Shown one piece after another: positions 14,968 through 15,244 of a stretch of 15,244 nt of DNA. Origin of the DNA: Schleiferiaceae bacterium (GTDB lineage Bacteria > Bacteroidota > Bacteroidia > Flavobacteriales > Schleiferiaceae). Below the pieces are notes generated by a model. The model searched no databases and was not told the DNA's origin. It saw only the letters and a list, made by a program, of their open reading frames with translations. The DNA is taken from NCBI GenBank assembly GCA_030829675.1, contig JAURAE010000020.1, positions 1 to 15,244 on the forward strand. Direction: 5' to 3'. Each line of letters begins with the position of its first letter. The first letter of the stretch is position 1. Both the position numbers and the translations under genes were made by a program.

Positions 14968-15244
14968 TTCAGGCCCTACTGCATTACCTCATTTTCACCC
15001 CGAGTATCAATATTCCTCTGGGATTTGGTGATATTGAGACCTTTCCGTGGGCCTTAATTTTCTGCTTGAGTCCCAAGCTTGTACTCGACCGAATCTATAT
15101 TTATCTGATGGTCGTTTTTGGTCTCAGTGCGGCCATCACGATAGGGATGTATGGCAATGGATTGGCGGTGGCGCGCTCCTATCTCGCGATCCTAAATGGG
15201 AGTTTGATCTTCTTTCGTGTTTTGGGGGCGGACAAGGATGAATT
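14964..15244 (+). CDS. Integral membrane protein, candidate Wzy polymerase, 3' end missing
   Basis: From an ATG that overlaps the previous stop (ATGA at 14964-14967), a stop-free frame of 93 codons runs off the window. The product is strongly hydrophobic, with at least three membrane segments already visible. It starts MIQALLHYLIFTPSINIPLG, then reads FGDIETFPWALIFCL. A short PxGFGD segment before the second helix is the kind of N-terminus found on O-antigen polymerase/ligase-like proteins. A Wzy-type polymerase is also the one core component not otherwise seen in this locus. The assignment rests on position and hydrophobicity, since the diagnostic periplasmic loop is beyond the edge. Confidence 0.65.
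   Translation, partial: MIQALLHYLIFTPSINIPLGFGDIETFPWALIFCLSPKLVLDRIYIYLMVVFGLSAAITIGMYGNGLAVARSYLAILNGSLIFFRVLGADKDE

Noticed and set aside
15047..15241. Open frame in another + frame at the right edge
   Set aside because: The frame starting at 14964 has an ATGA junction and a coherent membrane protein; this one has neither.

Overview
The window reads as part of a Bacteroidota chromosome, most likely from the Flavobacteriales and roughly half G+C. The evidence is a C-terminal type IX secretion (T9SS) sorting domain on a large modular surface protein, a perfect Bacteroidota sigma-A -7 box (TAnnTTTG), starts without clear Shine-Dalgarno sequences, and an outer-membrane protein resembling the DUF5723 family. 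All genes seen are on the + strand. Genus-level placement is not possible by eye. No tRNA, rRNA, insertion sequence or CRISPR array was seen.

Left part (1-4285): the 3' end of a secreted multidomain protein (FN3, MAM-like, DxYGDGW, PKD and T9SS sorting domains) is followed by a 361-bp intergenic region with unusual structure. That region holds three or four 19-nt GC hairpin modules alternating with 8-nt words, a perfect 12-bp palindrome, and twelve tandem copies of an 8-bp unit that is the same word family in inverted orientation. Next is a two-gene unit: a TerC-family membrane protein and a PlsC-type acyltransferase, 3 bp apart.

Right part (about 4300-15244): a promoter with an inverted repeat abutting its -7 box precedes a long, tightly packed run of genes for a cell-surface polysaccharide. 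In order: an outer-membrane barrel-like protein; a SAM-dependent methyltransferase; a Wzx-type flippase fused in frame to a family 2 glycosyltransferase; a small unknown ORF; a PglC/WcaJ-type phosphoglycosyl transferase that would start repeat-unit synthesis on undecaprenyl phosphate; an AmsE-like family 2 glycosyltransferase; a large six-SLBB outer-membrane export protein; a Wzz-type chain-length protein without a kinase domain; an unknown cytosolic protein that may be a glycosyltransferase; and the start of an integral membrane protein that is a candidate Wzy polymerase, cut by the window edge. Together this is a recognisable Wzx/Wzy-dependent capsule or exopolysaccharide locus.

Six gene junctions in this run are 4-bp ATGA overlaps (5965, 9952, 10836, 13205, 14239, 14964). 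These fix several start codons and suggest translational coupling. The most unusual items are the flippase-glycosyltransferase fusion, the inverted hairpin/8-mer arrays before the TerC gene, and the coupling of the outer-membrane protein gene to the polysaccharide operon. I did not find a wholly new system that I can defend.
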